64,000 nt of DNA from UBA4729 sp038236865 (GCA_038236865.1 JBBRZI010000003.1:1-64000); one strand, 5' to 3'. Counted from the stretch's first letter, positions 1 through 8,307 are shown. Notes: generated by a model not told the origin, from the sequence alone. Numbers and translations are program-made.

Positions 1-1041
1 CGCAACACAGAGGGGACTTAATTCATCCAGAGCCGTGTGAAATGCCTCTAAAAATGTGCGCCAGGGCTCGACTTGCCAGGGCAAACTCAAACCTTCGAAA
101 TTGAATGGCGCCGCCACCGCGGGATCCATGCTTTCGTAAAACGCCAGATATTCCGCCACCGGATTCTGCGTATCAGGATAGGCCTCGGTGATCATGAAAC
201 GCTCCGAATGCTTGTATTTGTCCTCCTTCAAGACGGCCGCCATCTCAGCCAGGTATACATACATTGGCGGCCAGCCGTGATTGTTCACATGCCGAAGCGC
301 CCCATAGCGTGAATCTTTGCCCAGCACATAGTGTGGGTTCACTGGGTCATCTCTAAACAGCGGGTCTTTGGCCATAAAGTGCACCGCGTCAACCCGAAAA
401 CCATCGACACCCTTATCTAGCCAGAAACGCATGGCGTGCTTGATCGCCTCGTGAACTTCGGGGTTGCTCCAATTGAGATCTGGCTGACGCACATCGAAGC
501 TATGCAAGTAAAATTGCTGTCGAGCTGGCTCCCACTCCCACGCTGATCCGCCCGTTAATACTTCTATCCAGTTATTGGGCGGTACGGGCTGGCCAGCGTT
601 GTCGTGCCCCTTAGGATCGCGCCAAATGTACCAATCCGAGTAGTGGGCCTCGCGGGATTGCCTCGATTGTCGGAACCACTCATGCTCGTCTGAGGTGTGG
701 TTTGGCACTAAGTCGATAATAACTCGAATATCACGGGCGTGAGCCTGCGTCAGCAATATATCTACGTCCGCTAGGTTGCCAAAGATGGGGTCAACATCAC
801 AATAATCGGCCACATCGTAGCCAAAATCGGCCATTGGCGAGGGATAGAATGGCGACAGCCAAATGGCGTTGACGCCGAGGACTTTAATGTAATCCAGCTT
901 TTGGGTAATACCCGGAATATCCCCAATCCCATCGCCGTCGGAGTCAAAGAAGCTGCGCGGATAGACTTGATAGACGATGGCGCCTTCCGGCCAGCGATAG
1001 TTAAGGGGCTCTGGAGTAACTGCTGGTGATGATGTACTCAT
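1..1041 (-). CDS. GH13 alpha-glucosidase family protein, 3' part outside the window
   Basis: The protein hydrolyses or transfers alpha-glucosidic bonds; the family includes oligo-1,6-glucosidase, alpha-glucosidase and trehalose synthase. I translated 347 codons from an ATG at 1041 to the window edge, so the C-terminus is missing. An N-terminal YQVYPRSFFDSDGDGIGD block is followed by the GH13 regions: region I DLVPNHTSDEH near residues 110-120, region II GFRVDAVHFM with the nucleophile Asp at about 218, and region III MITEAYPD with the acid Glu at about 286. All are intact. No clear ribosome binding site precedes the ATG. It is co-directional with the GH13 gene behind it at 1108-2919, suggesting joint glycan or trehalose metabolism. 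The exact substrate cannot be told from this part. Confidence 0.87.
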   Translation of the reverse strand, partial: MSTSSPAVTPEPLNYRWPEGAIVYQVYPRSFFDSDGDGIGDIPGITQKLDYIKVLGVNAIWLSPFYPSPMADFGYDVADYCDVDPIFGNLADVDILLTQAHARDIRVIIDLVPNHTSDEHEWFRQSRQSREAHYSDWYIWRDPKGHDNAGQPVPPNNWIEVLTGGSAWEWEPARQQFYLHSFDVRQPDLNWSNPEVHEAIKHAMRFWLDKGVDGFRVDAVHFMAKDPLFRDDPVNPHYVLGKDSRYGALRHVNNHGWPPMYVYLAEMAAVLKEDKYKHSERFMITEAYPDTQNPVAEYLAFYESMDPAVAAPFNFEGLSLPWQVEPWRTFLEAFHTALDELSPLCVA

Positions 1042-1107
1042 GACACTAGCATAAAACTAAAATGCTTAAGTTCATAGTCATAACCGGCAGATCGTCTGGC
1101 ACCTGGC

Positions 1108-2919
1108 TCAATTGTCCTGCGATAGAATGATAACCGAACCGGGCGGGAGCACTAGCGTACCGCCACCCGTTTCAACGACGACGTCAGGCACGTCTATGTC
1201 TGTAAAATCGGAACCGTAGCCGTGCCAGGTACTATTAAAACGCACCTGCCACCTGCCGTTACGGGGAAAGCCCACGACATAATTTTCGTGCAGTTTATTG
1301 CCAAAGTTAATAAGAACCACGACGTCGTCTTTTGGACCACCCGCTTTCCAGCGATGGTAGGCGATAACCTTATTATCTTCATCCAAATGCATAAGATTAA
1401 TGTCTTTCCCGGTCAGACCCGCACTGACGTTGTGCAGATTTTTGCGCAGGGCAATCAGATGTTTGTAGGCCGCCACGATACCGGCGTGTCGACTGGCCTT
1501 ACCCCAATCAAGCCCCTGCCAATCGTTAAAGCTGCCAGCCTCCATAAATTCCTGCCCTTGAAACAACATCGGTATGCCGGGAGCGCTCAGCAGTAAGGCG
1601 GCGGCTAACAAGGACTGCCGGCGGGCAAATAAGCTGTCGGCGTGGCCCGGTGCAAGCACTTCGTTCAGCCGGGCCGAGCCGTTGGCGGCAGTATCGTGCG
1701 AGTCAGTATAGATAATTCGCTGGAACGCGTCGTCGTTATAGCGCTTACCAAGTTCGCCGCAAATTTCGCTCAGACTGATGTTGGCCGGATCATTGCTGGC
1801 CAACGCCCGGCGCAGACTGTGCGGAAAGCCCAGTTCCCATTGCGCTGAAAAACCAGCACCACCTTCGCGCACTGGCTTCACGATATATTCATTATCAGCG
1901 ACGTCTTCGGCTATTGTCAGGGCCAATGGGTTAATCTTTTTGGCCAGATTATTGATCTGCTGCAATATGTTCCAGCCTTCAGGCAGATCGGTCGCCGGAT
2001 CATTGTTGTAGCCCTTGGCGTTGCGAATAAAGATCGTCGAGTCCACCCGCAGCCCGTCGACCCGGCAGTCATGCAGCCAGCTTCTAACGTTATCAAGAAT
2101 ATACTGCTGCACTTGTGGCCGGCCATAATCGGGCCGGGTATTGCCCCAAGGCGTTTCTGCCCGCCAGTCATTATAGAAATATATACCGCCCATGCCGTCT
2201 TCGTGCCAGCCGTCAAACTGCCAAAGATCCAAATTCTCGTCGGGCCCAAAGTGGTTGTAGACGACATCCAAAATAACGCCGATGCCGCGCGCATGGGCGG
2301 CTTTGACAAACTGCAGAAAGCCATACCGGCCGCCATAGAGACTCTCGACAGCAAAGATGTAGTCGGCGGCATAACCCCAACCCCGGTCCATCAGCATGCT
2401 GCTAATCGGCATGAGTTCGATCATGTTGATGCCAAGTTCGGCTAAGTAATCCAGCTTATCGCTGGCGTCATGAAAGGTGCCGCACATGGCCAGATCGGGC
2501 CGATAAAACGTTCCGATGTGTAGCTCATAAATAACTTGCTGCTCGACAGGCACGGGTATAAACACGTCATCACCCCAGTCAAAACTTGGATTGACGATGA
2601 CCGAATTACCTTCGGAAGTTATAAAGTGCAGCGCACGGGGGTCGACGCGGTGATAGGTAGTTTCGCTATTCTTGATGACAAATTGATACTCTTGCCCGGC
2701 CCTGGCCCCGAGCACATCAACCCACCAATAGCCATCGTGCTCCGCGCTGAGCGGCTGCTCAGACCAATCGTTAAACGGACCGGTAACGGCTACGCTATCG
2801 GCAAATGGCGCCCAGACCCGAAACGACACACCAGACCGGTGGACGATTGCTCCGACATTTTTTTTATGTTTGCTGTCCATAGCTACTATCATTATGCTTA
2901 CGCTTGGCAGGAAGCGCAA
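1108..2919 (-). CDS. GH13 branching-enzyme/trehalohydrolase-like protein
   Basis: This 603-residue enzyme has an N-terminal CBM48-like beta-sandwich (about residues 28-110, VRVW-type FRVWAPFADSVAV) and a GH13 barrel. Region I is DVVYNHFGPDEN (about 218-229), region II GLRVDST with nucleophile Asp293, region III TIAEDV with acid Glu339, and region IV TDSHD with Asp410. This architecture is shared by glycogen branching enzymes (GlgB) and malto-oligosyltrehalose trehalohydrolase (TreZ), and I cannot separate the two by eye. The start is a TTG at 2919 preceded by a GGAGAGGG Shine-Dalgarno site about nine bases away. The internal ATG at 2880 lacks one. It likely works with the neighbouring GH13 gene on storage alpha-glucan. 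Confidence 0.85.
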   Translation of the reverse strand: MRFLPSVSIMIVAMDSKHKKNVGAIVHRSGVSFRVWAPFADSVAVTGPFNDWSEQPLSAEHDGYWWVDVLGARAGQEYQFVIKNSETTYHRVDPRALHFITSEGNSVIVNPSFDWGDDVFIPVPVEQQVIYELHIGTFYRPDLAMCGTFHDASDKLDYLAELGINMIELMPISSMLMDRGWGYAADYIFAVESLYGGRYGFLQFVKAAHARGIGVILDVVYNHFGPDENLDLWQFDGWHEDGMGGIYFYNDWRAETPWGNTRPDYGRPQVQQYILDNVRSWLHDCRVDGLRVDSTIFIRNAKGYNNDPATDLPEGWNILQQINNLAKKINPLALTIAEDVADNEYIVKPVREGGAGFSAQWELGFPHSLRRALASNDPANISLSEICGELGKRYNDDAFQRIIYTDSHDTAANGSARLNEVLAPGHADSLFARRQSLLAAALLLSAPGIPMLFQGQEFMEAGSFNDWQGLDWGKASRHAGIVAAYKHLIALRKNLHNVSAGLTGKDINLMHLDEDNKVIAYHRWKAGGPKDDVVVLINFGNKLHENYVVGFPRNGRWQVRFNSTWHGYGSDFTDIDVPDVVVETGGGTLVLPPGSVIILSQDN

Positions 2920-2956
2920 CTAAAACCGCCCTCTCCGGCTTTTTGATCAAATTTTA

Positions 2957-2983
2957 GAGCCTGTTCATAATCTTTTCAGGCTC
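2957..2983 (-). terminator. Hairpin after the 2984-3511 gene
   Basis: A 7-bp perfect stem (GAGCCTG/CAGGCTC) with a 13-base loop starts right after the stop codon of the membrane protein gene and is followed on the minus strand by an A/T stretch. It would act as a terminator. Its loop shares the word CCTGTTCATAATCT with the ends of the 11791-11999 repeat, so it could also be a remnant of that repeat. Confidence 0.5.
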
Positions 2984-3511
2984 TTAGCCGTGATGTTTGC
3001 CGTGTTTGCCATCACCGCCGGTTTTGGGCCGCTGCATCCACAACACGAACAGGCAAATAAGCGCGCTGGCGCCGACGATCAAAGTTTGCGCCCGCGTCGC
3101 CTGAACCCAAAGTGGCGAGACCACAATATTGGCCGATAAACCGGCTGACAACAACGGCACCACGAGCAACCCCCCGAGCAAGCCGACACCCGCCGCCGGC
3201 AGAACGTTCAGGACCAGCCGCGCGCCCTTCACCGTGTGAATCATAAAAATCGTCGTCAGTAGCACCGGCAATAACAAGAGTATGAGCGCGGCTATGTTAT
3301 TGCTCGGGGCCACCGCGCCGGTCGCAGTCACGGCCGCGGCGCGGCTTGAACCAAGCAGTGACAGCAACGAATTGGCGTCATCGGCTACGAATTGGACGAG
3401 GACGTCGCCGAGGCAGAGACTCAGGAATACCAAAGCCGCATTAACCCGTAGTACCATCAGTAAGACCACCGGCACGAGAACGATACTAGCGAGGATAATG
3501 GCGGGCGTCAT
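2984..3511 (-). CDS. Small multi-spanning membrane protein, function unknown
   Basis: 175 residues with about five hydrophobic segments (roughly 1-22, 25-40, 70-92, 100-125 and 135-160) and a soluble Ser/Ala-rich loop between the second and third. The tail is short and rich in Gly, Lys and His (GKHGKHH). The N-terminal layout recalls CvpA-like colicin-V-production proteins, but I see no diagnostic motif. It stands alone, ahead of a hairpin terminator and downstream of the RimK cluster with a 56-bp gap. The start ATG at 3511 has no strong ribosome binding site. The call as a real gene rests on its length, codon use and coherent membrane topology. Confidence 0.7.
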   Translation of the reverse strand: MTPAIILASIVLVPVVLLMVLRVNAALVFLSLCLGDVLVQFVADDANSLLSLLGSSRAAAVTATGAVAPSNNIAALILLLLPVLLTTIFMIHTVKGARLVLNVLPAAGVGLLGGLLVVPLLSAGLSANIVVSPLWVQATRAQTLIVGASALICLFVLWMQRPKTGGDGKHGKHHG

Positions 3512-3567
3512 AGTGTCATTACTATAGCATAAGTACTATGGGTAATTTGACGCGTCAGAACTCAATT

Positions 3568-4470
3568 CTAGGCGCCGATTTTGTCTTTGCGGCGGCCGGT
3601 TTTACCGACGATTTCAGCGTAATCGATAATTTTATCGGCAACTTTGCAATTGGTGACCTGCTCGATTCCAAAACCGGGGCTCGAGTTGACCTCTAGGATC
3701 AATGGACCACGGGCTGAGCGCATCATATCGACACCACAAATCGTCAAACCCATAGCTTTGGCGGCTTTAAGGGCCGAACGGCGCTCTTCGTCGGTCAGTT
3801 TGACCGGAATGCCTTCGCCGCCCTGGTGGAGGTTGGAGCGAAAATCATCGTCAAGGCTCTGGCGCAGCATGCTAGCGACAACCTTGCCGTTAACTACGAA
3901 CGCCCGAATGTCGACACCGGCGCTCTCTTGCACAAATTCCTGTACCAGGAAGTTCACACTTTCGACATAGAAAGCCTGCATTACCGCGAGGGCCGCTTTG
4001 CGCGTTTCGGCCAGCACGACGCCGTTGCCGTGGGTGCCTCGAGCAACTTTGATAATAACCGGCGCCCCGCCAACCTGCCCTAAGACACCGTCAAAATCGG
4101 CCGTTTCACGGACAAACACCGTTTTCGGAATACCAACGCCGGCTTTCGACAAAAGCTGCATGCTGCGCAACTTGTCGCGCGACCGAACAATTGATATCGA
4201 GCTCGTCGTGGTGGGAACGTTCTGCATCTCAAACTGGCGCACGATCGATGAACCATACTTGGTCAGGCTTTGGGCGATACGCGGAATAATAACGTCGACA
4301 TTAGCGACTTCTTCGCCTTTATAGTGCACGGCGGGGTGATCGCGTTCAAGCGTAACATAACACTTAGCGTAGTTAATCACCCGCACCTCGTGGCCACGAG
4401 CCAGCGCGACTTCTTTCAATCGCTTGGTCGAATAGTTGCCGGGGCCTTTCGAAAGAATGACTATGTTCAT
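3568..4470 (-). CDS. rimK: RimK family ATP-grasp glutamate ligase
   Basis: The family adds glutamates, or other amino acids, to a carboxyl terminus using ATP; Escherichia coli RimK modifies ribosomal protein S6. This 300-residue protein has the full ATP-grasp core: GTHGNGVVLAE (about 147-157), the lid region DIRAFVVNGKVVASM, DFRSNLHQGG, and the metal-binding end GPLILEVNSSPGFGIEQVT. Its ATG overlaps the stop of the upstream RimB-like gene in an ATGA arrangement, with an AGGAGA site inside that gene, so translation is probably coupled. The pairing with a RimB-type protease is known from RimK systems that remodel glutamate tails. The target here is unknown; S6 or a co-factor-like gamma-glutamyl chain are options. 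Confidence 0.9.
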   Translation of the reverse strand: MNIVILSKGPGNYSTKRLKEVALARGHEVRVINYAKCYVTLERDHPAVHYKGEEVANVDVIIPRIAQSLTKYGSSIVRQFEMQNVPTTTSSISIVRSRDKLRSMQLLSKAGVGIPKTVFVRETADFDGVLGQVGGAPVIIKVARGTHGNGVVLAETRKAALAVMQAFYVESVNFLVQEFVQESAGVDIRAFVVNGKVVASMLRQSLDDDFRSNLHQGGEGIPVKLTDEERRSALKAAKAMGLTICGVDMMRSARGPLILEVNSSPGFGIEQVTNCKVADKIIDYAEIVGKTGRRKDKIGA

Positions 4471-4940
4471 GTTATTTTCTCCTGACGCTTAGGGATTGAC
4501 GGGGCACGAGAACGAACTGGCTCGGTCGCCAGTTTGGTGGTAGCAATCGATACGTCGACGATAAACTTACCGCGCAATAAATTTCTGCCAAGTAGTACCG
4601 GGTAGGTCAACGTCGAACGATCGGCTAACGTAAACCACGCCCGGATAGAGCGGCCGGCCACCCGACACGTGAGCTTCACTTTAAAGCGGGCTTCAGAAGC
4701 ACCATTTGAGCTCGTAACAATCGTATCACCATAGTCTTTAAATATCGCCGTTTGTGGCCGAAAATGTGGTACGCCCTCGCCAAAAAACAGCACTTCCAAA
4801 CCGCCTTTAACTTCCGTAGCCCCCGAGACCCAAATGGCCGACGTTTTAGCCCCCGTATCGACGCGGGCAACGAGGTGCGTTAAGCTAATTTCCGGCAAAA
4901 TGATCTCGGCCGTTTGGCCGATGGGTGTCTTAGGCTTCAT
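4467..4940 (-). CDS. RimB-like retropepsin-type aspartic protease (Zn_protease family)
   Basis: 157 residues matching the family long annotated as ATP-dependent zinc protease (PF05618), whose member RimB is a pepsin-like protease that trims the glutamate tail made by RimK. The catalytic signature VARVDTGAKTSAI lies at about residues 24-36 (Asp28), near the N-terminus as expected, followed by an all-beta body. A second family landmark, PVLLGRNLL, lies near residue 120. The gene is upstream of and overlaps rimK by 4 bp, and a second ATP-grasp gene lies further upstream. The three probably form one operon. I see no zinc ligands, which favours the aspartic-protease view. Confidence 0.85.
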   Translation of the reverse strand: MKPKTPIGQTAEIILPEISLTHLVARVDTGAKTSAIWVSGATEVKGGLEVLFFGEGVPHFRPQTAIFKDYGDTIVTSSNGASEARFKVKLTCRVAGRSIRAWFTLADRSTLTYPVLLGRNLLRGKFIVDVSIATTKLATEPVRSRAPSIPKRQEKIT

Positions 4941-4972
4941 GATGATACTATAACATAATTTAATATTATTTA

Positions 4973-5893
4973 CTAGTCATTTGACCAGTCACGGTTGATA
5001 TTGTCGAGAAAGGCTTTAACGCGGATGTCTTTGAAGGTTTCGATTGTGACGAGTTGTGGGTTGTAATTGACCTCCAGGGTGTAGACTCGGCCAGAAATCG
5101 GGTCAAATATACAGTCGACTGAACCAATCTGGCGGTCGAGGGCATCGATGGCCCGCTGGCAGTCGCCGATGATCTGGCCCGGCACCTCAGGCAGGTCAAT
5201 CAGGGAGGCATTAACCCCGCCTTTTGGCTTGAACATATGAGCCTTCTGAGCATCGCCGTCGGGGCGGGCTTCGAGCGAGCGAAAGATGCAAAAGACCGGT
5301 TTTTGGTCGTAAAAGCTCACCAAATAGAATCCCTTGTTTTCAATGTAGGTCTGGAGTATCCAGATGCTGCGATCGTCATGCGGCTGCAGTGCAGCGACCA
5401 CTTCCGCCCCACTGGCCACCTTTAAATTATCAATCCCCCGGTCGGCGTCGGCTCGTTTGAGGACCGCCGGAAAGAACGTCTCAGGGTAATATTCGCTGGC
5501 CTGCAATAGGGCGGCTTTGCTCCCGGCGAGCGTCTTGGGTAGGCGCACGCCGGCGGCAGCCAGGCGAGCGTAGGATGTTAGTTTGGACAATGATGGCGCC
5601 TGACCCAGCTCTTTATTAACATACGGCACGCCGAGCGCACGCGCGCAAATGGCCACCGTGGCCGCCAGCTCATAGCTGTTGAGGTAACCGTTAATGTACA
5701 CCCCGTTGTATTCAGTTAAATCTTTATTCTCAGCCAGGTTCTTGACCGTAATCGGCTGGGCCGCGTCGTGATCGAATATAAACAACAATGAGCGGTAACC
5801 AGAATAATCAAATGGCTCCGCGCTTTGCTGCTGCAGCGCTTGGTAGAACGTCATAAAGCGTTCGGATTGATTATTGGCGAGGACAAGTTTCAC
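4973..5893 (-). CDS. ATP-grasp ligase, RimK/glutathione-synthetase-like
   Basis: 306 residues. The N-terminal half (about 1-110) is a pre-ATP-grasp fold, and the C-terminal half shows ATP-grasp features: a Lys in FFPAVLKRADADRGIDNL, the pair ILQTYIEN, the phrase AQKAHMFKPKGGVNAS, and the metal-binding segment SVDCIFDPISGRVYTLEVNYNPQL ending in Glu-x-Asn. This is more divergent than the neighbouring RimK. The start appears to be GTG at 5893. It sits 32 bp upstream of the RimB-like gene and co-directional, so it may supply the first or a different amino-acid addition in the same modification pathway. The substrate is not predictable. Confidence 0.8.
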   Translation of the reverse strand: MKLVLANNQSERFMTFYQALQQQSAEPFDYSGYRSLLFIFDHDAAQPITVKNLAENKDLTEYNGVYINGYLNSYELAATVAICARALGVPYVNKELGQAPSLSKLTSYARLAAAGVRLPKTLAGSKAALLQASEYYPETFFPAVLKRADADRGIDNLKVASGAEVVAALQPHDDRSIWILQTYIENKGFYLVSFYDQKPVFCIFRSLEARPDGDAQKAHMFKPKGGVNASLIDLPEVPGQIIGDCQRAIDALDRQIGSVDCIFDPISGRVYTLEVNYNPQLVTIETFKDIRVKAFLDNINRDWSND

Positions 5894-5938
5894 TAACGCA
5901 GTGTACTAGCTATGCCGGGGGGAGTCTAGTGCAGCCGC

Positions 5939-6070
5939 CTATTGCCTGGCGTGCATAACCCTGGTGAATACGAGATAGATGACGACCACGACGACCGTAA
6001 TAATGGTCAGCAGCAGTGGGATAAAACCGTCTTCGTCGAGGCGTTTCATTTGGCTATTAGTATGAATCAT
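5939..6070 (-). CDS. Single-pass membrane microprotein
   Basis: A 43-codon reading frame (ATG at 6070; an internal ATG at 6049 would give 36 residues). After a short charged start (KRLDEDGF) comes one hydrophobic span, IPLLLTIITVVVVVIYLVF, then a basic tail (TRVMHARQ). The positive-outside-membrane pattern fits a bitopic protein with a cytoplasmic tail. It is directly downstream of dnaJ on the same strand (41 bp after its stop), so it may share that transcript. No good Shine-Dalgarno site is visible. I think similar tiny proteins occur in related genomes, but this is memory and not a search. Confidence 0.55.
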   Translation of the reverse strand: MIHTNSQMKRLDEDGFIPLLLTIITVVVVVIYLVFTRVMHARQ

Positions 6071-6111
6071 AAGCGTTATTAAGCAAGCCTAAAATGTGCA
6101 GCTTAGTTGTA

Positions 6112-7215
6112 CTAGTTCCAGAATTTGTGGCTATTGCCACCGGCCTCTGAGAAGGCTTGCAAAAGCTCTTGCTGGTGCTTGGTGAGCTTGGTTGGCGTAT
6201 CCACGGTAATCGTGACGATATGGGCGCCGCGCGTCGAGCCTTTGAGGTGCGGTACACCGTGGCTGCTCAGCTTAAAATCCGAGCCGCTCTGGGTGCCGGT
6301 CGGCACTTTCATGCGCACCGGACCGTCCACCGTCGCAATGTCTATTTCGGTGCCGAGAGTGGCCTCAACCATGCCGATGTGTTCGGTGCTAAGGATCAAA
6401 TCGCCTTCTCGCGTGAACTGCTTGTGGGGTTTGACGCGAATATTGACATAGAGATCACCTTTTGGCCCATTAGCGATGGCTTCACCATGTTCACGCAGCC
6501 GAATCGTCGAGCCGTCATCGATACCAGCAGGTATTTTCAGGCTAATTGTTTGCTTTTTAACCTGAGTGCCTTTGCCGTGGCAAACACTACAGGCTTTTTC
6601 GGGGACTTTGCCTTTACCCTGACAAGTGGGGCAGATATTGGCCTGTTGAATGTTGCCAAAGATCGTCCGGGTGACGCTGACGACTTGACCGGAACCGCCA
6701 CACGTCTTACAGGTTTTGAGCTCGTAACCGGGCTCGACGGTCGTCCCCTTGCAGTGGACGCAGGTATCTTCAATGTTGAGGCTCAAATCGACGTCAGCCC
6801 CAAACACAGCTTGCTCAAAGCTGATTTCGACACGCGATTCAATATCCCGGCCCCGGGCTTGGCGCTGCGACTGTTGGCCACCGCCGCCACCAAAGAAACT
6901 ACTAAATATATCGCCGAGGCCCAGGTCGCCAAAGTCAAAATTGACGTTCTGCCCCTGGCCGCCAAAGCCTTCGAAACCACCATAGCCGCCGCCACCATTG
7001 CCGCCGATACCGGCGTGACCAAACTGATCGTAACGTTTGCGCTTTTCAGCATCCTTGAGTACTTCGTAGGCTTCGGTGAGCTCCTTGAACTTAGCCTCAT
7101 CACCGCCACGGTCGGGGTGATGCTCGACGGCCGCTTTGCGATAAGCTTTTTTGATCTCATCGGCACTGGCCGGCTTACCGACGCCAAGTATTTCGTAATA
7201 ATCACGCTTCGCCAT
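6112..7215 (-). CDS. dnaJ: Chaperone protein DnaJ
   Basis: J-domain co-chaperone that stimulates the ATPase of DnaK and binds unfolded protein. The J domain starts at the first residues (MAKRDYYEILGV) and contains the HPD triad in VEHHPDRGGDEA. A Gly/Phe-rich linker follows, then four zinc-binding motifs (CVHCKGTT, CKTCGGSG, CPTCQGKG, CSVCHGKG) and the C-terminal substrate domains. Length 367 is normal. I chose the ATG at 7215 because it starts the family's conserved MAKRDYY; an ATG at 7227 would add four residues. A GGAGG lies about 12 bases upstream, inside the preceding 87-codon gene, whose end overlaps the dnaJ start. It lies apart from dnaK, with two genes in between. Confidence 0.97.
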   Translation of the reverse strand: MAKRDYYEILGVGKPASADEIKKAYRKAAVEHHPDRGGDEAKFKELTEAYEVLKDAEKRKRYDQFGHAGIGGNGGGGYGGFEGFGGQGQNVNFDFGDLGLGDIFSSFFGGGGGQQSQRQARGRDIESRVEISFEQAVFGADVDLSLNIEDTCVHCKGTTVEPGYELKTCKTCGGSGQVVSVTRTIFGNIQQANICPTCQGKGKVPEKACSVCHGKGTQVKKQTISLKIPAGIDDGSTIRLREHGEAIANGPKGDLYVNIRVKPHKQFTREGDLILSTEHIGMVEATLGTEIDIATVDGPVRMKVPTGTQSGSDFKLSSHGVPHLKGSTRGAHIVTITVDTPTKLTKHQQELLQAFSEAGGNSHKFWN

Positions 7216-7465
7216 CAAATGTCCCATCCTCCATGAGCCGAACCAAGTGCAGTAGGCAAGCCCGCTCAGTCGCCTCGTCTAGTGTAATGTTGCCTTGGAT
7301 AGCTATCGACTCGGCCTCGACCTGGTCGAATACAAACGGCACTTCAGTAAAATCGGCGGCCAGCCGAACGGCGGCTGGGGCAACCGGGGCAATCAACAGA
7401 TCGTGCAGCGACGCACTGGTGGCCATTTTGTGCATATCTTGTGACTGGATTCGTTCCATACTCAT
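7202..7465 (-). CDS. Small conserved-type protein between the NYN nuclease and dnaJ
   Basis: 87 residues, acidic, no membrane segment, no recognisable domain. The second half (QGNITLDEATERACLLHLVRLMEDGTF) looks like a short helical module. Its stop lies inside the start of dnaJ (overlap of 14 bp with the chosen dnaJ ATG), so the two are probably translated together. A purine-rich AGAAGAG lies about ten bases before the ATG. Its place between two stress genes hints at a role in the same operon, but I assign no function. Confidence 0.6.
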   Translation of the reverse strand: MSMERIQSQDMHKMATSASLHDLLIAPVAPAAVRLAADFTEVPFVFDQVEAESIAIQGNITLDEATERACLLHLVRLMEDGTFDGEA

Positions 7466-7497
7466 AATTTAGTAGCTCTTCTTCCTTGGGGCAGCAA

Positions 7498-8106
7498 TCA
7501 TCGCAGATCGCCTTTAAATACATCAACAATATTACGGCGTGAATAGGTCAGGGTCTGGCTGCTGACGCTGGCAATGGCGCCGTTGAGTTCTTCAGCAAAA
7601 CTCAGGTAAGTAACAGTGGCGCCCGAGGCCCGAGCCGACTCTAGGGCCGGGATCATATCGGCGTCGGAGCTGAGCACGGCAATGTGCCGCTCATGGTCGA
7701 CGGCGGCCGCCAAAACGACATCGGTGGCGAGGCGCACATCGACACCCTTTTCCTGGAGTATCAGCGTTTTCTTGCCGCAGTGGATGCACTTGCTGCTTTC
7801 GCGAACTTTCAAGTAGCCGGCCTTGATGACCGTAATACCTTGGTTCGATAAACTAGCAACCCAGCGGCGGCTGCGCTCGCGGATACCATCAATCCGATCG
7901 ATCATCTCGGGGGGGACGTCGAAGTGGGGCTGTTTGACCCGCGACGTGTAATAACTAACTCGCTCGGGCGTTTCCGCTAGCGCCAGAACGAGCAGGGCCT
8001 GGACGTCGAACTCAAACGGTTGATCATAATCGCCAAGTAAGCCTTCTTGGACGAGGACACCAGCTAAGCGGTGTCGGAAATTTTCGCCATCTATGAATAC
8101 TTTCAT
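7498..8106 (-). CDS. NYN domain (PIN-like) ribonuclease-type protein
   Basis: NYN proteins (LabA/Limkain family) share the PIN nuclease fold and usually cleave RNA with metal ions. The 202-residue protein starts MKVFIDGENFRHRL, carrying the first acidic residue of the active site (Asp at 6). Further acidic residues come in DVRLATDVVLAAAV and HIAVLSSDADMIPAL, where SSDADM supplies the other metal ligands. A CIHCGKK pair of cysteines sits mid-protein. The ATG at 8106 has a textbook GGAGA site nine bases away; the longer frame from 8154 is not needed. It lies between dnaK and dnaJ, directly downstream of the hairpin repeat at 8137-8298, which forms most of its upstream region. Confidence 0.85.
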   Translation of the reverse strand: MKVFIDGENFRHRLAGVLVQEGLLGDYDQPFEFDVQALLVLALAETPERVSYYTSRVKQPHFDVPPEMIDRIDGIRERSRRWVASLSNQGITVIKAGYLKVRESSKCIHCGKKTLILQEKGVDVRLATDVVLAAAVDHERHIAVLSSDADMIPALESARASGATVTYLSFAEELNGAIASVSSQTLTYSRRNIVDVFKGDLR

Positions 8107-8136
8107 GCGTTCTCCATTATAGACTGTTTTGTTTGT

Positions 8137-8298
8137 GAACCCACTGCATATCACTTCCTAAGTTGTGAAAGCCGCCCTAGTGAGTGCCAGACAATAGTTC
8201 TTGCGAGGAAACGTACCCGTTCGGTACAGTGACGAACAAAACTGTTGGCTGGTATCGCTAGGGTGGGTTGTAACTGGGAGGTGATATGCAGTGGGTTC
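8137..8298 (-). repeat. 162-bp hairpin element, copy 1
   Basis: Almost the whole stretch folds back on itself. The outer arms are a perfect 18-bp inverted repeat (GAACCCACTGCATATCAC and its complement). Inner arms continue with AACCCACCCTAG against CTAGGGCGGCTT and CCAGCCAACAGTTTTG against CAAGAACTATTGTCTGG, ending in a GTACC/GGTAC tip. A second copy is at 57638-57797, and the two agree when both are read in the direction of the gene they precede. It fills the space between the dnaK terminator and the NYN gene. It could be a structured leader RNA or a MITE-like mobile palindrome. Confidence 0.85.
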
Positions 8299-8307
8299 AA
8301 CCGCTAA

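Noticed and set aside
6157..7236. A 359-codon frame on the plus strand
   Set aside because: It lies opposite dnaJ for its full length. DnaJ is a clear gene, and the translated plus-strand frame shows no domain; it results from codon bias on the other strand.
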